Assembly: GCA_023091665.1 (NCBI GenBank)
Contig: JALJCQ010000028.1
Span: forward strand, 496,001 to 560,000
Direction: 5' to 3'
DNA from: Pythium myriotylum
Lineage: Eukaryota > Oomycota > Peronosporomycetes > Pythiales > Pythiaceae
Length of the DNA: 64,000 nt
The notes below the pieces were generated by a model that was not told the origin of the DNA, searched no databases, and saw nothing but the letters and a program-made list of their open reading frames with translations. The position numbers were made by a program, and so were the translations under genes. This document shows, piece after piece, positions 1 through 11,252 of this stretch (its first letter is position 1; every line of letters begins with the position of its first letter).

Positions 1-1377
1 GTTGCGCTTCGGTGGGTGTGTGCGAGCGTGCTCAACGAGGTGAAAGATGGCTCGTCCCCACTTGAAGATCGAGAGTACGTTGAGCGCACATTTTATGAAA
101 AGACTGGATGGAGTCGTGAACTGTAGATAGTGGAATGCGATGCGAAAGAGCGACACTTCAGTCGGATCGGCAAAGAGTCGAGCAGTTCGGTCAAATGAAC
201 CCGCATTGAGAGTAGCAACGCGTGTAGCAAACGCTTCCCTATCGAAACGGAATGAGTAGTAGGCATATATCAATACTTCCATTGGTGCAAAGACTGCGAA
301 GAACAAGTCGAAACTGGAAAATTGGTTAGTGCGTACGGTTGCTCAAAACGTTAAAAAAAAAAAAAAAAAAAAAAAAAAACATACCTATAGAAAGTCCGCA
401 CAAGCACAAACTGAGGGTCGGGTCGATCACGCTTGTACCGATAACTCGAAATCGCCCAGTTGATAAAAAGTAAACACGAGTATATGGCGATTACAGTGAC
501 CGGAAACCCATTGTGGAGATATGTGAACAGTGTCGTCGTCTGGAATACCAGTTTCGGGAGATCAAGGATCGGGTTCTACAAGCTCGGTTAGTCTTCAGCA
601 CCGTGTGCCCAGAACCGCTTGCGGATGTCACCTTACATAGTAGTGATGGAGAAATCTAAAAGGCAGTCTGAATCCTAGTTGAAGTTGCTGCAGAAGGGAA
701 TTGAGTGCAGTGCTGGCTTTACAGGGATTCGCGCCGCAGCCATAATGAGCAATGGACTTGGAAGTGAGATCGGCAGGGCCAATTTGAAATACAGGAGCAG
801 TTTGCCTTGCTGCAACGCCTTCATGGTGACTAGCCGAAGAAAGGAATGAACGTGAACCCTGTGAAAGCGAACCATTGCTGATGCCATGGCTGCTTCCGTT
901 CCATACACCGCGCAAGAGCTTGTCCGGGTAAAACATCAGGACCACCAAACCGAGGTATCCTGCTGCGAACATAGCAAGCAACACAATGGCTGGGATTGCA
1001 ATATGATCGTCGGTCTTTTGGAGAAGCCAAAACTCCCCACGGTCGAGGTCCTGAGTGTTCATCAGCCAGTTTGCCACCCACGTCGGGATATGCTGGATTA
1101 CCGCTAGCGCTACGGTCCAGGCGACTGAAAGCAGAAAAATGATGACCATTAGGGGTCCCATCCATCCGTAGAGGTGCAGAAACCCCGCTCGAGATCGAGG
1201 ATTCAATAAGTCACGGATCGCGTCAGGTCGAGGTGCCAAAGGCGACGCATTGCCCTTGTCGTTGGACGGAATATCCGTTGACACCACTGCCGCGAGAGCA
1301 TCGTCAGCAGGCACAGTTGAATTAGTCTTACTGGGCTCATTGCCTTGTCGAACACATGGAGTAAACATTGTTGCCAT
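1..1377 (-). CDS. LRR/WLGC membrane protein, copy 1 (3' part beyond window)
   Basis: N-terminal part of a multi-membrane LRR/WLGC family protein; the window edge removes the LRR and WLGC parts. Inferred exons are 1377..637, 575..385 and 313 to the edge. The second intron carries a 27-base A run (T on the coding strand). Exon 1 encodes two hydrophobic spans around GPLMVIIFLLSVAWTVALAV and AIVLLAMFAAGYLGLVVLMF. Exon 2 (191 bases) begins NPILDLPKLVFQTTTLFTYL. Exon 3 begins with the family signature FDLFFAVFAPMEVLIYAY, followed by ARLFADPTEVSLFRIAF. The start is the first in-frame ATG (1377); the frame upstream is open but has no ATG. All visible junctions keep frame (phase 0, then phase 2), so the visible part looks functional. 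The role of the family is unknown; a surface or receptor-like role is inferred from topology only. Confidence 0.8.
353..379. repeat. poly(A) run inside intron 2 of copy 1
   Basis: An uninterrupted run of 27 A on the plus strand. It reads as poly(U) in the minus-strand transcript, between the donor at 384 and the acceptor at 314, and could act as an extended pyrimidine tract. Length is likely variable. Confidence 0.9.
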
Positions 1378-1838
1378 TGAAGTATCGTATCGTTCAATCC
1401 ACCTTTGGTGTTTCTCGTGCGCGAGCTGGAAATGCCGAGTTTTGGTCAAAAAGACCCCACAGAACTGGCCAAAAATAAACAATGAAGTAAATGTTCCGAC
1501 AGAGCTTGGTCGATGAACACAAGCGATTTCGCAGTCACAGCCGATCAGGGCGCTCCACCAGTCTCAAAACGATCCAAAACGGCGAATGGGCGCGAGCTAA
1601 ATACAGCAGCCATGGATGAAGAGCAGAAAGCTTCAACGATCTATTGAGCGGACTGCACATAGAGTCTTTGGACTGATTGCGAGTTTGACTGTCGCAGGGA
1701 ACGATTCCTTCATAAGCGGGTCTTCCAGCCACATTCCTGAATTTGTGGTGACCGAAAATACCCGGCAGGCAAATGCGACACACGTGGTGCTGCAAACCAA
1801 ACAATCAAATAAGTTCTTACCGAGATTACATCGAGTCA
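1378..1838. other. Intergenic, no gene seen
   Basis: This gap lies between the start of WLGC copy 1 and the 3' end of the MINDY-like gene, both on the minus strand. Short open frames here have no recognisable motifs. It should contain the promoter of copy 1 and the 3' UTR of the MINDY-like gene; no distinct element was recognised. Confidence 0.5.
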
Positions 1839-3422
1839 TCAATCCACTGACGGTACATTAGAGCCCTCCCAATTGAATGAAGCAGCTGACCACTTGGTTT
1901 TCAGAATACTTTCGAGTGGGGGACCGGTATGGCCACCATCGCCCATCGACGTAGACAGCTCGATTGGAATTGCATCTCCGATGAATTCACGGAGTCTCTC
2001 TACCGTTACAATAGTCTTCCTCAGTTCTGGATATAAAAGCTCAGAACTCGCGCGGTCTCGCTTCGACAGGCCATTGTAGTAGTAGAGCTCAAACTGTTGT
2101 CGTGCGTCGACATGAGAGGCAGTGGGCGCACTTCCGATATTTGTTGGCGGGGTCGTTACAGGTGGAGGATTTGCACCACCGTCCTCGGCATCGAATTGGG
2201 CTTGCAATTCGCGTGCAATCTCCTCGTCTGTCTTTGGTCTTGGCTTCCCACTCGCCTGGTTTCCACCGTCACTTCGATACGAACCACTAAGCGTGAGCTC
2301 CACGTCGTTAGTGTGTACTAAAACAGAGACTAGTCTCCAGTACTCGTCCCACAAAATGATCCCAGCACCGCTTACTTCGAGGCGGCTGCACAGTTGGGCC
2401 ATGTAAAAATCACTCTCGAGGATGTCGCTCGATACGCCAAGCTGTCGCAGTGACTCGGGCAAACTGCCGATCTCCATGAATCCGGCTTCCATCGGGTCAA
2501 AGGCCTTGAACACACGCTGTATGCGTTGGAAGAGCATCGCCGATGCCGAGGCCTCGCACAACTCGAGGTCCAACCCAAAGCAGACGCTGAAGTGCGACGA
2601 ACTACCGATGACCCACACAGGAAACTGAGGCGACTTGTAGTAATTGCCCACTTGGCAATATCGCAACGCCTCAAGCTGTGTGAGGTATCCAAGTCTTGGT
2701 CGCTGCTGGATGCCACGCAGCATGAGCCCGGTATCACCCATGGGCACCACGCCATCGAAGACGTTCGAGGTCGCCGCACCAGTGAGCAAGAGGTTGAGCA
2801 GCTCCTGACTACAGTGGCCGAACTGGCCCGTGAGCGCGCTGTCGGGGTCGTCCATCTCGTCCTTGACGGCCGCGACGGTCTTGGTGCGCAGGACACTGAA
2901 CACAAACAACACGACGCCGAGAGGCGACCGCCAGGCTTCAAGACGATCGCGGCACAGCGCCAGCAGCGCCGGATCGCTCGCCGACGCGACATTCTCGAGC
3001 GCGGTCTCGTCGAGTGCGAGGTCGGCTACGTCGGCACCGTCGGCAGGAGGCTCTCGCAGCTTGACGACTCGCACCGTCTTTGCCTGCCCTCTGCAGAGCA
3101 CGAGTAGCGACGCCAACGCGCGCACGAGCCACTCGTGCTGCGCTGCCTCGTCCACGCGCTCGGCCAGCAGCTCGCTCGGCGCAGTCGTCGCGCGCTCGGG
3201 GAAGAGCGCGAGCCGCAGCAGCTCGGCCTGCACGGCCGCGAGCACGCCGCACGGGCCGCCGTGGCCCTGCACCAATCCGAGCGCGAACGCCGCGAGCGGC
3301 GGCTGGAAGACGAAGCCCTGCTGCAGCCAGCGCGCGACGTCCTGCGCGGGCGCGTGCGGCGCCCAGAGCAGCCGGCGCAGCGCGGCGACGTCGCCGTCGG
3401 CGAGCGCCTGCGTGGTCGTCAT
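1839..3422 (-). CDS. MINDY-3/4-type (FAM188) ubiquitin carboxyl-terminal hydrolase
   Basis: A 527-residue single-exon protein. The MINDY catalytic signature GHGGPCGVLAAVQAELL places the nucleophile cysteine at about residue 58. The second conserved block reads RPRLGYLTQLEALRYCQVGN, followed by SPQFPVWVIGSSSHFSVCF, with the catalytic histidine at about residue 277. An EF-hand-like stretch at about residues 302-329 (VFKAFDPMEAGFMEIGSL) points to the MINDY-3 branch. Known members trim K48-linked polyubiquitin from the distal end, a cytosolic or nuclear activity. The start at 3422 (MTTTQALADG) is the ATG that best fits the family N terminus; an in-frame open stretch continues upstream over a poly-G run and is not trusted. 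The C-terminal 110 residues are low-complexity and may bind ubiquitin, which is inferred only. The gene is GC-rich, unlike the neighbouring WLGC copies, and shows no lesions. Confidence 0.88.
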   Translation of the reverse strand: MTTTQALADGDVAALRRLLWAPHAPAQDVARWLQQGFVFQPPLAAFALGLVQGHGGPCGVLAAVQAELLRLALFPERATTAPSELLAERVDEAAQHEWLVRALASLLVLCRGQAKTVRVVKLREPPADGADVADLALDETALENVASASDPALLALCRDRLEAWRSPLGVVLFVFSVLRTKTVAAVKDEMDDPDSALTGQFGHCSQELLNLLLTGAATSNVFDGVVPMGDTGLMLRGIQQRPRLGYLTQLEALRYCQVGNYYKSPQFPVWVIGSSSHFSVCFGLDLELCEASASAMLFQRIQRVFKAFDPMEAGFMEIGSLPESLRQLGVSSDILESDFYMAQLCSRLEVSGAGIILWDEYWRLVSVLVHTNDVELTLSGSYRSDGGNQASGKPRPKTDEEIARELQAQFDAEDGGANPPPVTTPPTNIGSAPTASHVDARQQFELYYYNGLSKRDRASSELLYPELRKTIVTVERLREFIGDAIPIELSTSMGDGGHTGPPLESILKTKWSAASFNWEGSNVPSVD

Positions 3423-4137
3423 TGAGATGGGAGATTTCCCCTGGACGACACCGAAAGGGGGGGGGGGGGAAACCAGAGTGTGTGTGATGTCTTTCGATTC
3501 TAACGTATGTAACATTCTTTTGGATCGAGAGTGTATAGTGGTGTCGGTTAGATACGTTAGATTGGAGGTTTGAAAAACCGCATCTTCATCTTCAACTGTG
3601 GAGAATGCCGCAGTGGAGAAGGCGTGTATTTTGCTGCGTCTGGAGGAAGCGAGAGGCCGCCGCTGACGCGTGGATGGCCGTGGAGACTGTGCGTCGTGAC
3701 TGTGCGCTTTTGGTGATGGGTGGTTTCCGACTTCGTAGCGAATTGGCGAATATCTGGCCCCGTCGAACGAGCGCCCGTCGGAGGACTAGCTGGCTCGACG
3801 TTTGGTGGACTGCTGCAGTCCCAAGCGGCCCTCGTTGTGGCCTCCACGCAATCCAGCAGGTCGGTCTGGCGTGAGGTGGATGAGGCTAGACGTCCAACCA
3901 TCGGGGATGATTGAAGTTACTACTGGACTATCGAAGTCATTCTTAAGCAAGCAGGACCGCTTGCGAGCTGATAGGCGAGGTTTGGATTTCAGACTCGTTG
4001 AAGGGGACCAGATTTGCTATCCAGAATGTGCTAGATCGCCAAGCACGACTTTCGACACGGTTATTTTTATGCTTCAAGCAGTCAGTCCACTTTGCTTCCT
4101 CACATTGCAGCCATTCGAAGCTCGGAGCGTGGTCGCA
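3423..4137. other. Divergent intergenic region
   Basis: Sequence between the MINDY-like gene (minus) and WLGC copy 2 (plus), so it carries two divergent promoters. It includes a homopolymeric G run near 3459-3470 just upstream of the MINDY-like ATG. Open frames at 3557-3914 overlap on both strands and show no family features, so no gene is called. Confidence 0.5.
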
Positions 4138-6049
4138 ATGCCGTCTCTTGATGAGAACATGATACCTGGGCCGTCAAGACACCCGGAGACTGGATGGGCT
4201 CAGACAGCGATCGTACGACGTGGCTTGCTCCAGTTCTATGGGTGGCAAGGAGTTCTCTTGGTCATGATATTCCTTCTTTCAAGTCTTTGGACAGCTTACC
4301 TCGCGATAATCCAGGTTGATCCGACATGGGTAGCAAATTCGTTAATGGGAACTGGAGACCTAGACAACCGCGACTTCTGGGTTCTCTCAGCTGACGCTAA
4401 GCTCGCTGAGCCAGCGATGATTGTTTTGGTGTGTTGTGCTTTTGGATATTTCAGTCTAGTCATTGAGATTTTTCGGCAAAGCCGCATGCCTCGACTTCAC
4501 CAAAACCGTTCTATTCTCTCATCGAGAATACTTCCACAGCCAGTTTGTGGAGGTATGGTTGATATTCTCTATCCAATTTCGCAACAAGTGAGCATGCTAT
4601 CGAAGGTCCAACGCAACATGAACAGAGCAGTTCGCATGCTCGACGTGAGTTAGCGCAGTTTGCTCCTTGTTTTAAAACGGCTCACGTTTCTTATGCTCTT
4701 TTTGTCCCTTTAAGCATCCTTTTGTGTCTCTACCAAAACTTCTCCTACAGTCGATTACGCTGATGAAGTATCTTCGGGGAGGGTTTACGATCTCCACAAT
4801 CTACATATACGCTGCTTGTCTGCTAGTAAACTGGATCATCTCGGCATATTATCTGGCTCGCTTGTCAGTCGATCCACTCTCGGCACAGATTCGTCTTCTA
4901 TCCAGGTATCCATACGTGCCCACTCTACGGCTCATTGCCGCTTCTCTTATCGATCGTTCACGTAATGTTCAGTTTCGACTTATTCTTCGCTGTCTTCGCG
5001 CCACTCGAGATGCTCGTACATGCATACAACAACTTCACGTTCGATGCTGGGGTCTTTGCGACCCGCGTAGAGACGCTCACTTCTGCCAATTTCGATGTTG
5101 TGGCACGTATGTTCGCAGATCCGGTGGAGGTGTCAAGACTGAGGATGACGTTTAAGTCGCTGCAGTTCACTTCAGGGACGAGCCTGCTGGTGAAGTGTTT
5201 GCTTAACGTACTCACCATCCGCAAATGGTGGCAAGTTGTCCATCTGGATGACGGCCAAGAGAAGCACACAGTCAATGAGAGGCGGAATGGACAAAGCATT
5301 CGCGGCTGGAATAAATTATTAGCCCTCGGATTTGGTCTAACGGGATTGGGCGTCTTTGGTTATTCGATAACCGCCGTCGTGAGTTCCACTCAAGCATGCA
5401 AATCGTATCCCCAGTGCGCGGTCCCAAGCTACAGGTGGAATGTCGGTGGAAAAGGATGTTCATGCACCGTGTTCATCGACCGCAACACACACGTCAGTAC
5501 GTTTGATGAATGGTTAAACCCAGTTGATACGACAGCCAACCTCGCACAGCTTGCAGCTTCAGGCGACTTGATAGTTGTGCAAGTCGTAAATCGGCAAATT
5601 CCGGCACTCCCAGTGGAACTTCGCCGTTGCCGATCACTCGAGCAACTGATACTTTTGTACACCAAGACATTGTCGATTCCAGACTGGGCAAGCGAGTTTG
5701 TCGAACTTCAGTATATGTAAGTCAATCAAGTCGAGCTGGCCGTTTAGCAAAGCTAACTGTAGTCGAGCATCATAGCCACATCGAAGGTGATTTGACACCG
5801 AAAAAGATGACCTACATGCCAGTAGATTGGTTTTCTAAGATGCCCAACCTCAAGTTTCTTCATCTAGGATCACTCCCGTCAATTTCACATTTGCCAGCGT
5901 TCGATGGGCTTCGAAACCTCAGATATCTCGGACTCGCGATGCTGCATTCGATTTATCGCTTACCAAGCTTCGAGGATCTTATCGATCTTTACGCTTTTCA
6001 CCTTATTGACGGCTATCACGTTACATCTTTGCCATCGAATTGCATCTAA
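4138..6049 (+). pseudogene. LRR/WLGC membrane protein, copy 2, C-terminally truncated
   Basis: Exons 4138..4644, 4715..4905, 4973..5716 and 5776..6049 join in frame to give 571 residues. Present are the two exon-1 membrane spans (GVLLVMIFLLSSLWTAYLAI and MIVLVCCAFGYFSLVIEIF), the FDLFFAVFAPLEMLVHAY block, the fifth span near GLTGLGVFGYSITAVV, the VPSYRWNVGGKGCSCTVF cysteine loop, and LRR-type repeats (LKFLHLGSLPSISHLPAF and following). Translation ends at a TAA (6047-6049) formed where exon 4 runs into the palindrome at 6048-6133. The CCNGF cysteine cluster and the whole WLGC module, roughly 150 residues in sister copies, are missing. All introns have canonical splice sites, so a shortened protein could still be made. 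The truncation looks secondary: a deletion or rearrangement whose breakpoint is the palindrome. Confidence 0.8.
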
Positions 6050-6133
6050 AAAAACTGTCCTCCTTTGTGCAGGAATTCGTACTGATTCCATCGAATCAGT
6101 ACGAATTCCTGCACAAAGGAGGACAGTTTTTTT
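6048..6133. repeat. Perfect 41-bp palindrome (4-base loop)
   Basis: Arms 6048-6088 and 6093-6133 are exact reverse complements with the loop CATC (6089-6092). Outer ends are A7 and T7, and the core is ACTGATTC/GAATCAGT. It lies between the convergent 3' ends of copies 2 and 3, and its left edge supplies the stop codon of truncated copy 2. It could be a foldback element or a rearrangement scar; in RNA it would be a very stable hairpin. Confidence 0.93.
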
Positions 6134-6201
6134 TTAACTCTATTCAGCGGACAGATACATTCGTTCATTGCCATTTTATGATTCGGTTGCGGCAATCGTC
6201 A

Positions 6202-8571
6202 TCAACTCGTACACCCCAGCCAGGCCTCGACTTCTGGGTCGCACGCATCTCCGACTTTCAGCTTGATCTGTAATCGCCGCATGTCTAGGTAGAGACTAAG
6301 AATCTGACATGAGATCGGCATCATCCGCGATGGGAAGCAAATTCCAACCGCCGACCCCAGCTTGCAACGCTTGTACATTACGCCACCGCAGAGAACATCG
6401 ATCGAGTACTGCGTTGGTCTCGTGTCTTTGATATCAAACGTCTGATCGTTTGAGCAGAACACTCCGTCCAGTCGTGAAAGTGAAAAGTACTCCCGTAGAT
6501 CCATACGATGTGTTGTGCATCGCACAGGAGGCTCCCCCAACTTTGTACGATCTAAGCAAGCGAAATGCTTGAGATTGCACACCCCATCCATGAAGCCATT
6601 ACAGCACATCACATTGCGCCCGTCAAGAGAGAACATTTTGAGTTGTTTGAGGTTCTTCGTAGAGGGAAGAGTGTCAACCCGGATCGCGTCGATGATCGTG
6701 AGCTGCTGAAGAGACATAAGCCCATCAAAACTAGGGATGGACGTGATTGAATGCATCAGCGCCAGCATAAGATACTTAAGGCTGGATAAAGAGGAGAGAC
6801 GCGGTATCGCTGGCACGTTGGGCAACGTTCCGAAGTATAAAAACCGGAGGCGACGCATCGAGAGAAGTAAGTTTTCTGACAAACTCGCGAGCTGCTTTGC
6901 CGTGAAGTCGCCTTGGATATGGCTGAGACAAGCATGAAAAACAAGGGTTAGATATTCATACTACAAGCAGGACAAGTGAGGAGACTTAGAAGTACTCCAT
7001 CTTGCTAAAATCTTTCGTCCAATCGGGAAGTTGTGTAATCTTAGTGTAAAGAAGCACCAGCTGCATGAGACTAGTGCACCGACGCATTTCGTCTGGTAAC
7101 GTGGGCAGCTGGCGGTTCACGATTTTTAGATCGCCCGTCGCTGACAGTTTCGTCAGGCTCTCAGTTGTGTCTTCAGGATGCAACCACTCGTTATAGGTCT
7201 TGATGCGTGTAAATCGACTCACAAACACAACACACGAGCAGTGGTGCGTCCCGACATTCCACTTGTAACTAGGCACTTTACACTCTGGGAAAGGCCGACA
7301 AAGTTTCTTCGTGCTAGTCACCGCGACAATCGAATAAATGAAGATGCTGGCGCCGCACGCAAATATCACCATAGATAGCAGGCCTGTGAGCCATTTCGAG
7401 GTCGGTTGACACAGTGAAGATGAATTGGGCGAGGCCAAAGAGCTTGTGTTGATTTTGTTTATCATGCGTTTCCACTTGCGAATGGCAAATGCTTTGAGGG
7501 CGCACATGACGCCAAGCTCAGTGAACGTCATGAGCTGCAGCGACTGGAACGCGATACGGAAGAGTGACACCTGAGTTGGATCAGCAAAGAGTCGAGCAGT
7601 TCGATCGAAGTTGCTGGACGGGAAGCTTTCTATGCGTGTCCGAAACTCGTCGCGGTTGAAAGTGAAGTTATGGGCTGCGAAGAGCAGAACTTGGAGCGGT
7701 GCAAATACGGCGAAAAATGAGTCGAAGCTGATGGACCAGACAGTCGGGTAAGCTAAACTACATAGTACCGGCAAGCGGGTTTCGTTACCTGTAGAAAATG
7801 CGAACCATCACATAGCGAGCATCTTCCTGTCGCCGAACAATCCGGTAACTTGTGGTCACCCAGTTGAGCAGTAGCAAAGTCGAGTAACTCAAGGTGATGG
7901 TTTCTGGAAAGCCGTCACGAAGATACCGAATGAGCTTTGTTGACTGCAGCATTAGCTTTGGTAGCGCGAGGAACAGAACCTACGTCCGTGATAGTGTCAA
8001 CAGGTTTCAGACCAAGCAACCAACTGCTAGTTATGCCACTTACCTCGTCTTGGAAGATACTGTAACGCACGATTCGGTTGAAAACGAGCCAGACTTCGTA
8101 CCAGACCTTGCGCTGAGGTTGTCGATTCTGGGCCGCTTCAACGCATACTGCTGATGGAGGTTCCACCACGTTGACTTGCCGAATGGGTCTTGTCTGCGGA
8201 CGGCGACCAATAGTCATGAGAACAACGAGCCACAGATATGCGATCGCAAACCCGACGAGAGCAGCTGAAGATGGGACCGCGATGCTGTTCTCAGCTTTGG
8301 ACAGAATCCAAAAATCACCGTAGTCGAGCTCGGTCGTTCTCATGATAAAGTTGGCCGTCTCTGTTGGGAAGAGTTGGATCACAGCTAGCGCGAGCGTCCA
8401 GCTTCCCGACAAAAGGAACATGATGATCATGAGCACGCCTGACCAGCCGTAGAGGAGAAAGAAGCCCCGACGTTTGCATGACTTGAGCTGCGTTGGTTGA
8501 CTGTGTAGTGATGTAGTGGTGACGGTGGCTGCGTCATTTGGACCGAATGGTGAGATCGCCGCAAGACCCAT
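6202..8571 (-). pseudogene. LRR/WLGC membrane protein, copy 3, splice donor 3 mutated
   Basis: Exons 8571..8044, 7979..7789, 7727..6990 and 6922..6202 would give 725 residues. It has the membrane spans of the family (GVLMIIMFLLSGSWTLALAV in exon 1, FDSFFAVFAPLQVLLFAA in exon 3), the cysteine loop VPSYKWNVGTHHCSCVVF, LRRs, MCCNGFMDGVC, the CGGVMYKRC...GICFPSRMMP block and the C terminus DPEVEAWLGCTS. The exon-3 donor reads TACTT|CTAAGT, whereas copy 7, its closest relative here, has TACTT|GTAAGT. The G-to-C change at 6989 destroys the GT and opens an immediate TAA, which would end the protein at about 486 residues before the LRR/WLGC half. Exon 4 itself is undamaged, so the lesion is recent or another donor is used. 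cDNA would decide. Confidence 0.78.
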
Positions 8572-8808
8572 CGGGCAAGACGGTTGTGGCAGATGTTTAT
8601 TCCACTGATCCCTTCGGCGGTGATATCAATAGACACAAGCCAGCCTTGAAGTCGGTGATTACAGAAACCGCAAACGCCACACAGAGAGATCCGTTCACTT
8701 CGGTAGCATCGTTCCTGACCAGAGCAAGTCTCCTGACGGTCACTTCTCTTGGTGTTAACGTAGCTTCTACCGTCTACTTGTCGACTAGTGGATGTGGTAG
8801 TGCCAAAC

Positions 8809-11252
8809 TCAGTCTCCGTCGCACCCAAGCCACTTTTCTACGACCGGATCGCACGGCTCACCAACGTGGCGTTGGATTTGCAGTCGGCGCATCGCTTCAT
8901 ACTCATCACAATTGCAACAGTTTACAGGCATGAAGCGGAGCGAGATGCAAATTCCAGGAATGCCTTGTCTCTCGCACTGCGCGTACACGACACCACCGCA
9001 AGCGATGTCGCTCAATTGCGCTGTTGGTTCATCTTCAGAGACATCCAACTCCAAGCTTTCAGTGGCACAAAAATCACCACCTGCCCGCGAAAGCGTAGCG
9101 AGATCCGAGTCAGAGATACGATCACTGGTGCAGTCGATGCGAGGCTCTCCCTCCGAGGAACGGTCTCGACACGAAAAGCTCGAAAGATCGCACGAGCCCG
9201 TGAGAAAGCCGTTGCAACAGGTCGGGTTGCGCCCTAGCAAGGCGAAAACTTCGAGGTTACGTACATTCTGCAACGAAGGGAACGCCCGAACACGAGGCGA
9301 GTCAACGATGACAAGATTTTGCAAACTGACGAGGCTGTCAAACGACGGGAACTCATCTACCGAGTGAAGCAAGGCAAGTACGAGGTACTTGAGCTTGACG
9401 AGTCCATGGAGATCAGGCACTCGCGACAACTTCACGAGACCACCCAGATGGAGGAACACGAGATGTGGGGCGTTGGAGAAGAGGTCCTGTGGCATATAGG
9501 TGAGGTGCTTGGAAGTCACGTCCCCCTCGATGTGACTGCATTTCCACCATACTCACTCAGTCAACAACAAAACCAACATCACCAACGACCACGGCAAAGA
9601 GAGACACGTACAAGTACTCGAGCTTGGTGAGCTCCTTAGCCCAGTCTGGTACCTCGGGAGTCTTCGTGTAGATAAGAATGAGCTGCTCGAGTCCGCGGCA
9701 ACGGCGAAGCTCGATCGGCAGTGCTGGCAGCTGTCGGTTGATGATCTGTACGACCTTGAGGTCTCCTGTCGCAGCGAGCGCCGCCAAGTTGGCTGTTGTG
9801 TCGACGAGATTCTCCCATTCGGTGTAGGTGCGAACGAGCGTCTTGCGGTCGACGAAGACGGAGCACGTGCATTGTTGTGCGCCGACGTTCCATCGGTAGC
9901 TGGGGACGCGGCACTGCTCGAAGGGTTTGCAGACGTGTGCCGAGCTGACGACGGAGACGAGCGCGTAGGTGAAGATGGCGACACCGGCGCTGAAGAAGGC
10001 CGCGCCGAGGGTCTTGTTGATGGCGTGCGATTTTGTGGTGTTGGCGATTCTCCCGCTGACACTGTCGCGGCGCACGATCTGGTGGATGACGACCCACCAC
10101 TTGCGGATGGTGAGTATGTTGAGGGCGATCTTGACGAGCAGGGCGGTTATAGAGGTGAGTTGTAGAGATCGGAAGGCAGTACGGAAGACGGAGACTTCGA
10201 CGGGATCTGCGAAGAGTCTAGCGACGACGTCAAAGTTGCCAGGATTGAGCGCCTCGACGCGTGTGCCGAACTCGTCTCTGTCGAAGTTGAAGTGGTTGTA
10301 CGCGTAGACGAGCATCTGCATGGGTGCGAAGACGGCGAAGAAGAGGTCGAAACTGGGGTGTATAGTAAGGTCAAAGGAATGTGAGTCGAGTGATACATGA
10401 GAGACCATCGCCCACGGAAGGGGGACCAGTATGTCCGATACCTGCTGAGCAGCTCGAGGTTTCTCCCGTCTTTGGCTTGGTAGATGGAGTGATGCATGGA
10501 GATGGTCCAGTTGACGAGGAGCATTGAGGCGTAGAGAAAGATGGTGAGCGTTGGGAATCCGTCGCGCAGGTATTTGAAGAGTGTGGTGGTTTGTAGGAGG
10601 AGCTTGGGCAGTGTGACGAGCGGATGCTGCATGGCACAAAAACGAGAGCATTGGTCAGTGTGCTTGACGTGGTGATATGAACGAGGGACGAGTGGTGGTA
10701 TCGTACATCGAGCGAGTGCACAACGATCAAGGTGTATCGCTGGAGCCGTAGAAGCATGCGTCGACTCCATCGTGGCTGTTGTAAGAGTCGTCCGGGCGGT
10801 AGTCGTTCGCTCCTGGATGATATTCGTGGCCCAGACCGGCGCGACTTCTCGCTCCACGCTGAAGGTCGAGGGAAGACGCCGATGGATCGCGTGAGGCTGG
10901 TGGGTTGTCTTTTCCGGGTCAAGAGCAGCATCTCGAGTACGAGACTGAAGTATCCGAGCGCAAAGAGTGTGAGCACGACGAAAGCGGAGATGGCGAGGCC
11001 GTTGTCGGCAGCAGAGAGTATCCAGAAGTCTCCGGAGTCGAGGTTTGCAGTGCCCATGAGGAAATTTGCGACTGGTGTGGGCGCGATCTGTATGGTGGCG
11101 AGGTATAGCGTCCATAGCGCGGAGGTGGTGAAGACGAGGACGAGCAAGATGCCTGTGCAGCCGAAGACGTGGAGGAAGCCTCTACTGGACGGCACCATTG
11201 TGATACATCTCTGGTTCTCTTCGGCGCGTAATGGGCATGAGGGCGCCACCAT
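8809..11252 (-). CDS. LRR/WLGC membrane protein, copy 4 (intact)
   Basis: Exons run from the start to 10707, then 10626..10442, 10352..9612 and 9535..8809. Starting at ATG 11198 (MVPSSRGFLHVFGC) gives 714 residues; an upstream in-frame ATG at 11252 gives 732. Exon 1 carries spans at ILLVLVFTTSALWTLYLATI and FVVLTLFALGYFSLVLEMLL. Exon 2 has HPLVTLPKLLLQTTTLFKYL. Exon 3 has FDLFFAVFAPMQMLVYAYNHF, the fifth span FSAGVAIFTYALVSVVSS and the cysteine loop VPSYRWNVGAQQCTCSVF. Exon 4 begins HIEGDVTSKHLTYMPQDLF, then LRRs, TCCNGFLTGSC, and the WLGC module ending VEKWLGCDGD. All junctions keep frame. Bases 9096-11174 are mirrored by copy 5 on the other strand, but the last 95 or so residues differ between the two copies. 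Confidence 0.87.
9096..11174 (-). repeat. Left arm of 2,079-bp inverted repeat
   Basis: This segment is the reverse complement of 12703-14781 with no difference found in the stretches compared, introns included; coordinates obey x + y = 23877. Spacer is 11175-12702. The left limit falls inside the WLGC-encoding exon, the right limit just after the start codon region of copy 4. Confidence 0.88.

Noticed and set aside
3080..3487. Arg/Ala-rich plus-strand frames opposite the MINDY-like gene
   Set aside because: Shadows of a GC-rich coding region with no recognisable domain.
6048..6133. Palindrome as a bacterial-type terminator
   Set aside because: The hairpin plus T-run resembles one, but the genes are spliced eukaryotic genes; a foldback or breakpoint origin fits better.
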